Of a stretch of 64,000 nucleotides of DNA, positions 54,201 to 62,501 are shown in pieces (positions within the stretch are counted from its first letter, which is position 1; every line of letters begins with the position of its first letter). Source of the stretch: Luteolibacter yonseiensis (GTDB lineage Bacteria; Verrucomicrobiota; Verrucomicrobiia; Verrucomicrobiales; Akkermansiaceae). The stretch lies in assembly GCF_016595465.1 (NCBI RefSeq), contig NZ_JAENIK010000013.1, positions 542,839 through 606,838 on the forward strand, given 5' to 3'. The notes under the pieces are model-generated. The model saw only the letters and a list, made by a program, of their open reading frames with translations, did not search any database and was not told where the DNA came from. A program made the translations under genes and the position numbers.

Positions 54201-56470
54201 AAATTGACGGGAAACCCGATGTGCGCCGGATCCTGCCCGCGGAAATTCAGTGTCAACGAACCGGACAGCGGCAGGCTGCTGGAGGTCGGCGTATCGCGGG
54301 ACTGGGTGGGACCGTTGTAGCTTTTGCCGGTGAGCTTGCCATCAAGCGCCATGGACGGGGCGCTGATGGAAATCTTCCCGGCGTCCGCGCCCTGGGTGTA
54401 TCCCTCGCGGTAGTGCGCGCCGGACGGAGCAAGAGCGTGGCTGAATGTTTTCGATACCCCCCACTTGGCGTTCGTCACGGTGTTGGTACCGTCGTAGATG
54501 CCTTGATAGGGTTGGTCCGGACGGGCATCCGCGATGTCCACGATCCTGCCTCCGCTGACCACCTGGGTGGTTTTCACCACTCCTCCTTCGAAGTTCGTCC
54601 AGCCGCCCGAGACATCGATGGACGCGTTTTCCCGCACCACCACCGAGCCTCCCGCGGAGATGTCCAGAGTGCCGCCTGCCGTGGTCAGCTGTCCGACGGT
54701 CCGCTCCACCAGTCCCACATAGCCGGACACATCCGCCAGAGGGGTGCCGATCCAGTCCCGCCCTTCGAAGTTCCCTCTCTCCCCGATATCCACGGTGATG
54801 GTCTGGCCGCGCAGCTTCCCATCACGCTGCAAGGGAGCCGGCGCGAGTTCCGAACCACGCAGTTCCAACGTCAGGAGATTCTGGGTGACGGAGACGGAAA
54901 CGTTTTTTGTTCCTGCGAGGTCGATGACGGAGTCCTGGTCAAGATAGACCTGGCCACCGGAGGAGACGAAGGTGGAAGTGAACAACGACGGCGCGTAAAC
55001 CCAGTTTCCCGCGTGCAGTGATACCACGGCGTTTGGCGCGAGGAGGGTGGAGCCGCTCGCCAGATGAATGGTCCTGCCCCGCAGGTTGATCTGGGAACGC
55101 AGCGCGAGTTCGGTGCCGACGGTCGTCGCCTTGCTGTCATACTCGGGCAGGATCTGGGTGATGCTCCCCTCACCCAGCGTGACGCTGCCGGTGGAACGGT
55201 ACAGGAATGGTATGGCGGCGGCGGATGCGGTCCCTTTGTTTGAAACCGCATCATAGCTGGCAATGAGATCGATCCGTCCGTTGAGCGAAACCGATGTGGT
55301 GCTGTTGATGACTCCAAGCTGGTTGACGTTTTTCCCCGTAAGCCAGGTGCTGCCACGTGCGATCTCGATGATGCCGTCGTTGATGACGGTGCCCGCGTAT
55401 GGAGTCAGTGACGAGGTGGTGTCCGCCACCGCCCCGACATAAACATCCAGTCCGCGCAGGCTGGGATCCTTGCTGTCGTGAGCGTTCACACCGACCTGTA
55501 ATCCGGCGGCAAGGATCGTCTGGCCGGCCGCGCTGGAGAGGGTTCCGCTGTTCGTGACATTCGCGCCGACGATCATGATGCGTCCTCCGTTTCCATCCGC
55601 GGAAACGGAGGTGGTGATCTTCGCCCCCTTCTGCACCGTCACGTCTCCCACCCTGGTGTTGGCCGCAAGTCCGGCGTTGAGGGCGTTGAACAGAAATTCG
55701 CGATCCGGGTTGTTGAGCAGGCCGCGGCCGATGAGGTTGTCGTTGATCGGAAGGCTCGACGCCGTCAGCGCCCGCGCGTTGACCTGGCTGCCGCCGCCGA
55801 AGATGATCCCGTTCGGGTTGATGATGTACACCTGGCCGTCCGCCTTGATGTTGCCGAGGATCTGCGTCGGGTTGCCGCTGGGGTCGGTGATCTTGTTGAA
55901 GGCGATCCATTTGCCCGCGTCCGCCCCGCCGGCTTTCTGGTCGAAGTTCAGCGTGGTTTTCTTGCCGACGTTCATCGTCTTCCATCCGAGCAGCGCCTGC
56001 TGGGTGGTCTGCTTGATGGTGACGGTGGTCCTGCCGTCCTTGACGGCCTGCACGGGGTTGTGCGCGCCGGTGACGGTGCCGAGGTCGAGCCCGCCGGCGC
56101 CGAGGCCGTTGGGGACGTTGGGCAGGGTGACGGTGGGGCGGTTGGGGTTCTTGCCGAGGTTGTTGGCGCCGTTGCGGATGGCGGCGTCGCGCGCGGCGTT
56201 CTGAAGGTTGCGGACGGCGGCGAGGGTCCGGGTGGTGCGCGCGAGGGTGTCTTTCGCGCTGGCGCGCGCGGCGTCGGTGGCGGCGGGGGTGGGCGCGCCG
56301 GCGGTGGCGCGCGCGGATTTCCCGGAGCGCGGGCTGCCTCCCCGCAGGATGTCTCCGGCGTCCGCGGTGAGCCCGGTGATGGCGAAGGTGAAGCCGATGA
56401 AGACGGGGACGCCGTATTTGAAGGTGGTGCCGAAGAGGCCGGTGGCGCGGTGGTGGCGGCGGGGTTTCAT
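45296..56470 (-). CDS. Giant filamentous-haemagglutinin-like exoprotein (TpsA, DUF3739 type)
   Basis: A 3724-aa secreted protein, the largest gene of the window. A long signal peptide (about 1-38) and an Ala-rich linker lead to the two-partner-secretion domain. This contains the hallmark VYIINPNGIIFGGGSQVNARAL with the NPNGI loop at about 218-222, and LGWKTMNVGKKTTLNFDQ. A beta-helical body of repeated Gly/Ser/Thr/Asn-rich strands follows for some 2800 residues. Residues about 3150-3650 resemble DUF3739 of large haemagglutinins: LYALGGDISGLTLFSPK, LWSSKGDIAAGSSSKTV and APEGTVDAGDAGIRVSGNL. The last 25 residues are very acidic (DADKEDEEEKESGE). Its transporter TpsB lies upstream in the same direction. 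Expected role: surface fibre or adhesin. No Shine-Dalgarno sequence precedes the ATG. Confidence 0.88.
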   Translation of the reverse strand: MKPRRHHRATGLFGTTFKYGVPVFIGFTFAITGLTADAGDILRGGSPRSGKSARATAGAPTPAATDAARASAKDTLARTTRTLAAVRNLQNAARDAAIRNGANNLGKNPNRPTVTLPNVPNGLGAGGLDLGTVTGAHNPVQAVKDGRTTVTIKQTTQQALLGWKTMNVGKKTTLNFDQKAGGADAGKWIAFNKITDPSGNPTQILGNIKADGQVYIINPNGIIFGGGSQVNARALTASSLPINDNLIGRGLLNNPDREFLFNALNAGLAANTRVGDVTVQKGAKITTSVSADGNGGRIMIVGANVTNSGTLSSAAGQTILAAGLQVGVNAHDSKDPSLRGLDVYVGAVADTTSSLTPYAGTVINDGIIEIARGSTWLTGKNVNQLGVINSTTSVSLNGRIDLIASYDAVSNKGTASAAAIPFLYRSTGSVTLGEGSITQILPEYDSKATTVGTELALRSQINLRGRTIHLASGSTLLAPNAVVSLHAGNWVYAPSLFTSTFVSSGGQVYLDQDSVIDLAGTKNVSVSVTQNLLTLELRGSELAPAPLQRDGKLRGQTITVDIGERGNFEGRDWIGTPLADVSGYVGLVERTVGQLTTAGGTLDISAGGSVVVRENASIDVSGGWTNFEGGVVKTTQVVSGGRIVDIADARPDQPYQGIYDGTNTVTNAKWGVSKTFSHALAPSGAHYREGYTQGADAGKISISAPSMALDGKLTGKSYNGPTQSRDTPTSSSLPLSGSLTLNFRGQDPAHIGFPVNFPSPPKIVFGNPVDQAPAADFTVDANGNPLELEADRKENVHLSTGLTSVDGFGRLTIRNEGGSIIVPEKINLDAGTGGSVSFTAGNIEINGSVTAASGTLSFNALNLSPYDVALRLPDDPLPLPNPGRGIFTLGANARLSTAGLVTDDRFLKIGEALTPASPDGGKITISAFSADLNEGAVVDVSGGYAMTSSGSGRYGNGGSIAVKTGQDLTLPTVLGGNLKLGATLLGYSGAKAGALSLQAPQVQIGGTTTNPDTLLLDPEFFNQGGFGDFTLTGLGVQSDTSVPAVHVTEGTVIRPVAKSFQVNPTGGKLTLDVIQEVVGERPAVSVRLAAPGVSEGGGLLVRGSVLVDEGAVIDTDPGATISLTGNTVTVLGKLHTAGGNIVVGGGSNTANIFGDTTKARTTTYLGSKSVLSTAGTVVLTPDAYGRRTGKVLSGGNITLTGNIAAATGSVLDVSGASGKLDIPVASSAPGASAPVPTNSGLTLSPEILATVRTQVDSNGGNITLSGGQMLFSDATLLGNAGGKTALGGSLKVSSGRFYALGEVPLPTDASLVVSQTGLNIDPDLPDNSSAIGLTVSPGRLSRGYFSVDSFTNGGFDSLALDGVVEFKGKVDIAARGQISVANGGILYADSDVSLTASHVKLGRPMSVPVPVGTQLSPFQLNGLAYAVAPTFGTGKLSVKADVIDVGDLVLRGIGQAGLTAADGDIRGYGTFTIAGDLTLKAGQIHPVTASDFNIFAYDYQNGGLRRGSVTIQSSGTRNLPLSAGGNLRIMASEIVQGGVLRAPFGTITLGWDGTGTAPKDLLTGNALAVPVTKHLTLSSGSTTSVSAVDPATGKGIVIPYGINTDGNSWIDPRGVDITASGLPERNIVLAGEDVSTLTGSVIDVRGGGDLHAYRWVQGLGGPTDILASNTSFAIIPGYDSSVAPIADFNAAAGGGYANGTLKAGDRIYLNGSKSLPAGYYTLLPARYALLPGAVLVSPSTNNGAGSIEMPDKSSVVSGYRYNDLNSDREIPTLSTRFEVATSKVVRARAEYEDYLSNSFLVESAVKLNKDIPLLAKDSGSILFKSSGSMTLLGSVASASVTGGRGASVDISTARDIVISNGSVPAAAGVVALDANALNAFGAESLLIGGYRTKSASGTKVTSVTGNLVIDNKGTSLSANDVILVSNDDLTLKDGARVEASDVSRRAAVPLSITGNGTLLRVTSSDSASVSRTGSTSSAQPQLTLGENVSISGGSLILDSSAGMELSTTADLDAASYAVNSGRISLQLDGSGNLGGVDGLVLSGGTLADLQKGKSLSLLSYSSIDIYGTGRIGSEGLSQLTLSAGSVRGFNQNDGSVSFNAENILLNNSANSAASAASAPSGGTLEFNAATIRLGAGELAIRQYDEVVLDASRNVLGSGTGGLTVQKSLSIHTPLLAGLAGAKRTITAGGKIDLTSSGDATFTGDPGSSLSLKGSSINVDTAIFLPSGSLELLATSGDVTVSGHLDVSGVRQDFRDVSRYTNAGSIKLASETGDVVLTEGSTVNVAAHAGGGNAGILQISTPAGRFVSDGSLSGKGGKNGSNGVFELDVKNLASVSALSDSLTSASLTGSQRIRVRNGSVLIDGIVKALDFSLSADQGSITVTGTVDASGDTGGSVRLTANNDVILADGSTITVAGKDFSAAGKGGSVTLEAGSQRNGVAGAGSVDIRTGSVIDLSVASKVAGDAVTLGSSASEGKFSGKLHIRAPQISGNKDIAVGALNGTIIDASSILVEGYRIYDLTSGGGAITTAVRNGIHTDAQSFLGAAGTGNANYTAMTNRLLANNGGLGSVFVLAPGVEIINRTGDLTLGSSTTSVANDWDLATFRYGAKSAAGVLTLRAAGSLNFFSALSDGFTVSTTLPANNATRLWLARPTTQNALLPVNMQSWSYRLAAGADQTAADFSEVLGVNALGTNAGFLKLGNNRTNTATTSGTGATTSSAIANTATATSNGYQVIRTGSGDIEIHAGRSVQLLNQFATIYTAGTRVADPTLGGTFDLPSLSQNGIDSSLGAVQQSNPAAYTIAGGNVSIFAGQNIEHLTRNSANELVADSQLQLPNNWLYKRGYVDPLTGEFGTNRWGESASTTWWVDFTNFFQGVGALGGGDVTMVAGNNISNVDAVIPTNMRSTGFTDATRTHKTTPGNATYLETGGGNLTVRAANDIDAGVYYVERGHGELTAGGSIHTNATRSAVANGVTGNAYTQLPTTLFLGKGGFDVSASGDVLMGPVANPFLMPGGLNNSFWQKTYFSTYGEDSQVNISSLGGDVTLRLHTTIPGQTQGVADHFLQLWITNKQLLSTNSAANAKPWLRLSENQTSPFRTLVSLAPGTVRTTSFNGDVNLVGDLTLSPSSKGTVEMLASGSINALQPNGISTVKGVVSQIWGAATINLSDADPTSIPGYRSPFAYHVIAGDNPNAASVTSTESDFLGFIDDLFEESGGTNAVSETKQALHSPGLLHRDDTTPTRLYALGGDISGLTLFSPKAARVLAGQDIQDVSLYIQNLRSGDASIVSSGRNIILSNSNSPLRIAASSIGNATNFDSSPLAGDIQVSGPGTLQVLAGGNLDLGTVPGSSDGTGVGITSIGNARNPYLPFEGANLVVGAGMGEAGSLATGKLNFAEFIEKYVITEKGAKYLKQIAPGVDFQAQPEEEQARLALEVFYQILRDAGRDYAKTRNYKAAKLAIKVLFGDDSYAGEILSRGRDIRTASGGNIDIITPGGGVALAETAIGNPLSPPGIITASGGNISIFARNDISIGIGRIFTLRGGDEILWSSKGDIAAGSSSKTVKSAPPTRILIDPQSAAVQTDLAGLATGGGIGVLATVAGVKPGNVDLIAPEGTVDAGDAGIRVSGNLNIAANQVLNAGNISVSGNSAGAAAPAVSSPSISGLTAASNSTAATNATTTGTAANEARNQETTEVVETPSIISVEIIGYGSGSAGESDADKEDEEEKESGE

Positions 56471-56794
56471 GCTGGTGGGCCGGGGTGCGGTGGAGAGTGG
56501 GTGCCGTCGGGCGGCGGTGGTTGGAGGGGTGCCGGGTGGCCGGTGGCCGGGTGACTTATGGCCGGTGATCGGCGGAGGGGCTTCCGCCGGATGGCGGGTG
56601 GCGGGGTGTGATGGTTTTCCCTGTTTCCGGCGGGAAGAGCGCGGGCTCCGGCGGGGGAGCGCGCGCCCTGTCTTTCCATAACTCGGATGATCCGCCGCCG
56701 GGGGCGGCCTTGGATCACCTTCATCATGTTTTTGTCATCTTTATGTCATCTTTTAATGATATGTTTTTAAGATATGCTTTCCGGCATGTCACGG
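56471..56794. promoter_or_regulatory. 324-bp leader region of the TpsA gene (no confirmed gene)
   Basis: The half near tpsA is GC-rich with repeated GGTGGCCGG-type motifs and no ribosome-binding site. It is spanned by an 86-codon minus-strand frame (56467-56727) of Arg/Pro-rich sequence whose TGA overlaps the tpsA ATG (ATGA). At 56691-56717 GATCC/GGATC enclose CCGCC/GGCGG, giving a stable hairpin. Beyond it an AT-rich island (about 56720-56785), unlike its surroundings, carries two tandem copies of an 11-bp unit. This is the likely tpsA promoter region, separate from the upstream operon. Confidence 0.45.
56733..56754. repeat. Two tandem 11-bp units in the tpsA promoter region
   Basis: TGTCATCTTTA is followed directly by TGTCATCTTTT, ten of eleven bases identical. 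The 11-bp period places both units on the same DNA face, which fits paired binding of a regulator. Confidence 0.45.
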
Positions 56795-57454
56795 TCACGG
56801 GGCCTTGCCGGCGGCGGGGGCGGCGATGCGGTTGTCGAGGATCCGGTCCTTGTAGCCCTGGACGAGGTTCTCGACCTTGACGCGGGTGGTGCCGATGAAC
56901 GGCTCGCGCGCGGCGAGGGCCTTGCCGAGGGAGTAGTTCTCGAACTTGTCGAGGATCTCGGTGGCGGTGTTGAAGAGGGCGATGTTCTTGCGCTCGCGGT
57001 CGGCGAGGGTGTTTTTCGCGGCGGTGAGTTCTCCGGCGAGGCGGGCGCGTTCCTGTTCCTTCGCGGTGGCGGTGGCGGCGGCTTTTTCGTAGCCGTCCTT
57101 CCATTTGAGGAGGGCTTCCTTGTGCTGGGCGAGGCTGGCGTCGCGGTCGGCGACCTTCTTTTCAAGCGCGGCGGTGGATTGCTCGGACGCGGTCTTGTCG
57201 GCGAGGGCTTTCTTTTCGAGGGCGGCGCCGCGTTTCTCGAGCGTCTCGATCTTCGCGGCGAGGTCCTTGGATTTCTGGTCGGCGGCGGCGGCGGCGGCCT
57301 GGGCGTTGGCTCCCTCGGTCTGGGCGGTGCGCAGCTGGAGGGTGACGGCGCGGAGCTGCTCGCGCAGCTTGAGGCCCGGATCGGGTTCTTCGGCGGCGTG
57401 GAGGAGCGAGGGCAGCGCGGCGCCGAGGAGGAGGATGGCTTTGAGGAGTTTCAT
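56795..57454 (-). CDS. Periplasmic coiled-coil protein of the TpsA/TonB locus
   Basis: A 219-aa protein with signal peptide (MKLLKAILLLGAALPSLLHA), a long Ala/Lys/Glu-rich coiled coil (about 25-155) and a conserved-looking C-terminal segment: ALFNTATEILDKFENYSLGK followed by ALAAREPFIGTTRVKVENLV. From memory, proteins with this ending occur beside ExbB/ExbD/TonB and haemagglutinin genes in other bacteria, but I know no assigned function. It could bridge the periplasm between the inner-membrane motor and outer-membrane partners. Its start follows the porin stop by 9 bp, so it belongs to the same operon. Confidence 0.7.
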   Translation of the reverse strand: MKLLKAILLLGAALPSLLHAAEEPDPGLKLREQLRAVTLQLRTAQTEGANAQAAAAAADQKSKDLAAKIETLEKRGAALEKKALADKTASEQSTAALEKKVADRDASLAQHKEALLKWKDGYEKAAATATAKEQERARLAGELTAAKNTLADRERKNIALFNTATEILDKFENYSLGKALAAREPFIGTTRVKVENLVQGYKDRILDNRIAAPAAGKAP

Positions 57455-57463
57455 GACCGGTTG

Positions 57464-59275
57464 TTAGAACTTGGCGTTGATGTCGAACTGCAGGGTGTCG
57501 GTGCTCAGCGGGGAGCCGATGATCTCGTCGCTGCTCATCCATTTGAGGCCGACGCGCACGGCGGGGCTGACGGCCATGCTGCCGCCGAGCAGGAAGCCCT
57601 GGACGTTGGTGCCTCCGCCGCCGAAGTCGGAGTCGGTGAAGCCGTCGACGACCGCGTCGCTCTCGACGTAGCGGTAGCCGAAGCCGGCCTGCCAGTCGCC
57701 GAATTGTTCCATGGCGGGCTTGCCGACGGTGAAGGCGAGGTTCCAGGCGGTGTCTCCGCCTTCGAACTCGCCGGCCTTGCCGGCGGAGCCGGGACCGCGG
57801 TTGTTGACGGCCTTTTTGCCGATGGCGCCGTTGTCGAAGGCGATGTTCTTGGTGACTTCTCCGGCGAGGGCGAGGCGGACGGGGTCGTAGGCGTCGTATT
57901 CGAGCTTGCCGGTGATGGTGAGGTTGCGGAATTCGGAGGCGAGGCCGTAGTACTGGTATTGGTATTTGGTGCCGAAGTCGTTGGCCGCGGTGGGGACGAT
58001 GTCGCGCAGGGCCATGTAGGTGTTGCCGCGCTGGGCGAAGCCGGGCCGGGTGCCGTCGGTGCTGCCGGCGTCGCTGGCGGTGAGCGGGGTGTAGGGGTCG
58101 GACAGCTTGCCCGAGATGTTGCTGAAGTCGTAGTAGGCGATGCCGAACCTGGCGGTGAGGTCGTCGGTGATCTTCCAGTCGATGCCGATCTGCGCGCCGG
58201 TGAGCCACTTGTCGGTGCTTTCGAACTTGGAGGGCTGGTTGGAGGCGAAGTTGAAGTCGGTGTTGTAGACGGGGAAGTAGCCGGCGGTGAAGAAGGTGCC
58301 GGCCTTGTCGTTGAGCCTGACTTTCCCGCGCACGGCGAGGCCGTCGAAGCCGAGGTCGTCGTCCCACTGGACTTCGCTGGAGAGGAAGGGGTTGTCGAAA
58401 CGGCCCATCAGGAAGACGAGCTCCTCGCCATCGCCCGGACCGGCGTCGTAGCTGAGGAAGGCGCGGTCGAGCCAGATGGCGTATTTGGAAAAATTCCCGC
58501 CGGAGCCGCCGAGCGTCTGGTTGGGCGAGGTCGGGCTGTTGGTGTCGCCGGTGGCGACGCGCAGGCCGCCGTTGAAGCCGTCCCCGAGCATGATGTCGGT
58601 GCCGACGCGGGCGCGCAGGCGGGTGCGCTCGCGGTCCTGGTCGACGTTGTATTGCGGGGAGAACTGGGTGCCGGAGGTGTCGAAGGGCGATCCGGTGTTG
58701 ATGGCGTTGAAGTTGGGGAAGGCGCCGGTGTTGTCGTTGCCCTCGCCGAAATAGACTCCTTCGTAACGGCCGCGCAGGTCGCCGAAGGGGCGGAATTTAT
58801 CGGTCCATTCCGGGTAGCGTTTCTCGCTCCATTTCTGTTCGCGGGCCTCGGCGAGGAGCTCCTGCTTGATCTCGTCGCGCATGTTGTTCTTCACCACCTC
58901 GGGGATGTAGCTGACGCGCATCTCGTCGGCGGTGGGCTCGGGCGGCAGCGCGGCGATGTCGGCGGCGGCCGCGGCGGCCTGCTGGGCTTGCAGCGCCTGC
59001 TGTGCCTCGGCCTCGGCCTGTTGGATCATGGCGGCGGCCTCCTCCTTGCCGAGGATGCCTTTTTCCACGAGCCGGGCGATGAGGTTGACGGTGACGTTGG
59101 TGGAGGGGGCGGCGGGCTGCTCCTCCGCGGCTCCGGGTGGAAGTACGGGAGTTTCCGTAGCTGGCACGTCTTCGGAGGGGTTGGCGGGCGCGCTGCCGAT
59201 GTCGGGTTCCTGCGCGTGGAGCGGGGTGCCGAGGGCGAGCAAAAGGGTGGCGGCGATGGGGCGGATGGAAGACAT
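57464..59275 (-). CDS. Putative outer-membrane porin
   Basis: The 603-aa product has a signal peptide (about 1-21) and a Pro/Ala/Gln-rich N-terminal region with a helical segment (about 60-115). A beta-barrel follows, made of alternating amphipathic strands (FGDLRGRYEGVYFG, ERTRLRARVGTDIMLGDGF, FGIAYYDFSNISG) and ending in FDINAKF, a C-terminal phenylalanine typical of outer-membrane barrels. The pattern fits the putative porin group found beside TonB/ExbBD and TpsA genes. Substrate unknown. It lies 18 bp after tonB and 9 bp before the coiled-coil gene. Confidence 0.75.
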   Translation of the reverse strand: MSSIRPIAATLLLALGTPLHAQEPDIGSAPANPSEDVPATETPVLPPGAAEEQPAAPSTNVTVNLIARLVEKGILGKEEAAAMIQQAEAEAQQALQAQQAAAAAADIAALPPEPTADEMRVSYIPEVVKNNMRDEIKQELLAEAREQKWSEKRYPEWTDKFRPFGDLRGRYEGVYFGEGNDNTGAFPNFNAINTGSPFDTSGTQFSPQYNVDQDRERTRLRARVGTDIMLGDGFNGGLRVATGDTNSPTSPNQTLGGSGGNFSKYAIWLDRAFLSYDAGPGDGEELVFLMGRFDNPFLSSEVQWDDDLGFDGLAVRGKVRLNDKAGTFFTAGYFPVYNTDFNFASNQPSKFESTDKWLTGAQIGIDWKITDDLTARFGIAYYDFSNISGKLSDPYTPLTASDAGSTDGTRPGFAQRGNTYMALRDIVPTAANDFGTKYQYQYYGLASEFRNLTITGKLEYDAYDPVRLALAGEVTKNIAFDNGAIGKKAVNNRGPGSAGKAGEFEGGDTAWNLAFTVGKPAMEQFGDWQAGFGYRYVESDAVVDGFTDSDFGGGGTNVQGFLLGGSMAVSPAVRVGLKWMSSDEIIGSPLSTDTLQFDINAKF

Positions 59276-59293
59276 GGGGAACGGGAAAAGGTG

Positions 59294-60007
59294 TCAGTTG
59301 CCGGGCTTGCGGGCTTTGATGCGGATTTTGACGGAGGGTGGCATTTCGGCGGCGCTGGCCGCGGGCGGTGTTTGCAGGCCGGTGAGGACGCGCCTGACGG
59401 CCTGGTCGAGATCCGAACCGGCGGAGGAGCCGATGATGCGGGCGCGGGTGATGGTGCCGTCGGCGCCGGGCCAGAACTCGAGGGTCAGTCCGCTGATGAC
59501 GGCCTTGCGGGTGACCGGGTCGTTCCTCAGGGCGTTCTCGATGGAGGTCTTGGCGGAGAGCGAGTAGCGGGCGTACTTGTTCCCGCCGCCGAGGCCGCCC
59601 TTGCCGCCTCCGGCGCGGCCGCCGCCCCCGCCGGCGGTGAGCCCCATGTCGGGACCGTTGCCGCCGGTGATGTTGGTGCCGAGGTCTTCGGACGGCGGGG
59701 CCTCCGCCGGTTCGTCCGGCGGCGTCAGGTCGACGGGCTGTTCCTCGACGAGCTCCTCCTCCGGCTTGTCCTCCTGTGGCGGGGGCTCGACCTTCGGTGG
59801 CGGCGGCGGCGGCGGTGGCGGCGGCGGCGGTGGCAGCGTGATGGTGACCACTTCCTGGCGCGGCACGGCCTTGCGCGTGTTTTTCCCACCGTTGAGCAAA
59901 AAGGAGAAGAGCCCCCCCACCAGCACGACGGCGAGCATGATGCCGATCAGCAAGCGGTGCTTGGACGGCTTGCGCGCGGGCGGCGGGAATGGCGGGCGTG
60001 GGGACAT
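59294..60007 (-). CDS. TonB-family energy transducer
   Basis: A 237-aa protein with a cytoplasmic N-terminus rich in Pro/Lys, one transmembrane helix (about 19-40) and a proline-rich spacer including a run of 13 prolines (about 59-71). A Gly-rich stretch and a C-terminal TonB-like domain follow (about 145-235; YSLSAKTSIENALRNDPVTR, LEFWPGADGTITRARIIGSS). It transmits proton-motive energy from ExbB-ExbD to outer-membrane partners. It lies between exbD and the porin. Since no TonB-dependent receptor is encoded here, the client is probably TpsB or the porin. Confidence 0.82.
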   Translation of the reverse strand: MSPRPPFPPPARKPSKHRLLIGIMLAVVLVGGLFSFLLNGGKNTRKAVPRQEVVTITLPPPPPPPPPPPPPKVEPPPQEDKPEEELVEEQPVDLTPPDEPAEAPPSEDLGTNITGGNGPDMGLTAGGGGGRAGGGKGGLGGGNKYARYSLSAKTSIENALRNDPVTRKAVISGLTLEFWPGADGTITRARIIGSSAGSDLDQAVRRVLTGLQTPPAASAAEMPPSVKIRIKARKPGN

Positions 60008-60108
60008 GTGGGAGGAAGTGGAGAGTGGATGGTTGATGGTTGAGAGTTGGAGGAAGAAGGCGGAGGCCTGTTCTTCGTTTCGAATTCAATGCTTGTGATT
60101 CAGTGCTT

Positions 60109-60513
60109 CTACTTCGGCGGCTGGGTGGCCAGGCCGATCTGGGTGATGCCCACGCGGCCGAGCACGTCGAGCACGTCCATGACGCCCTGGTACTGGCTGG
60201 CGCGGTCGCCGCGGACGACGACGGGCACCTCCGGCGTGGCGGCCTTGATGGCGGCGAGCTTGGTCTCCAGGTCCGCCAGCGTGACGGTGAACGTGTTGAG
60301 CTTGATGTTGCCCTGGTTGTCGATGGTGATGGCCTGCGTCTTGGGCGCCTCCAGCTTGGGCGAGGACGCCTTGCTCGCGCTCGGCAGGTTCACCTTCACC
60401 CCCTGCACGCCCGCCGTGGTCATGATGATGAAGATGAGCAGCAGCACCAGATAGAGGTCCACCATCGGGGTGACGTTGATGTCGTCGTAGCTTTTGTCGT
60501 CGGCGGAGGCCAT
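60109..60513 (-). CDS. ExbD/TolR-family biopolymer transport protein
   Basis: The 134-aa protein has the conserved DINVTPMVDLYLVLLLIFII with the proton-path Asp19, one transmembrane helix (about 20-36) and a periplasmic domain (about 60-130; VVVRGDRASQYQGVMDVLDV). It forms the inner-membrane proton-driven motor with ExbB. It is separated from tonB by 101 bp and from exbB by 79 bp, longer than usual, and both gaps carry the repeat GATGGTTGATGGT. Confidence 0.88.
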   Translation of the reverse strand: MASADDKSYDDINVTPMVDLYLVLLLIFIIMTTAGVQGVKVNLPSASKASSPKLEAPKTQAITIDNQGNIKLNTFTVTLADLETKLAAIKAATPEVPVVVRGDRASQYQGVMDVLDVLGRVGITQIGLATQPPK

Positions 60514-60563
60514 GGAAGAGGTTGAGGGTTGGAAGTTGATGGTTGATGGTAAGAGGAGGATAT

Positions 60564-60588
60564 AGGTCCCATGGGTCCTATGGGACCT
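60564..60588. other. Intra-operon hairpin between exbB and exbD
   Basis: AGGTCCCAT (60564-60572) and ATGGGACCT (60580-60588) form a perfect 9-bp stem with a 7-base loop. It starts four bases beyond the exbB stop. No T-run follows, so a processing or attenuation role affecting ExbB:ExbD ratio is possible. Confidence 0.4.
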
Positions 60589-60592
60589 GTCC

Positions 60593-62449
<1,857 letters not shown>

Positions 62450-62501
62450 GTGGGAAAAATGAGGAAAATGAAGGAGGTCGGCGGATGCGGGCAAGGGGTG
62501 G

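Noticed and set aside
59800..59835. GGC/GGT triplet run as a potential unstable repeat
   Set aside because: It simply encodes the proline run of TonB on the other strand, a normal feature of the periplasmic spacer.
56774..60043. 1089-codon plus-strand frame, very rich in Gly, Val, Glu and Ala
   Set aside because: It runs antisense across the coiled-coil, porin and tonB genes, which have clear signal peptides and motifs. The antisense product is low complexity.
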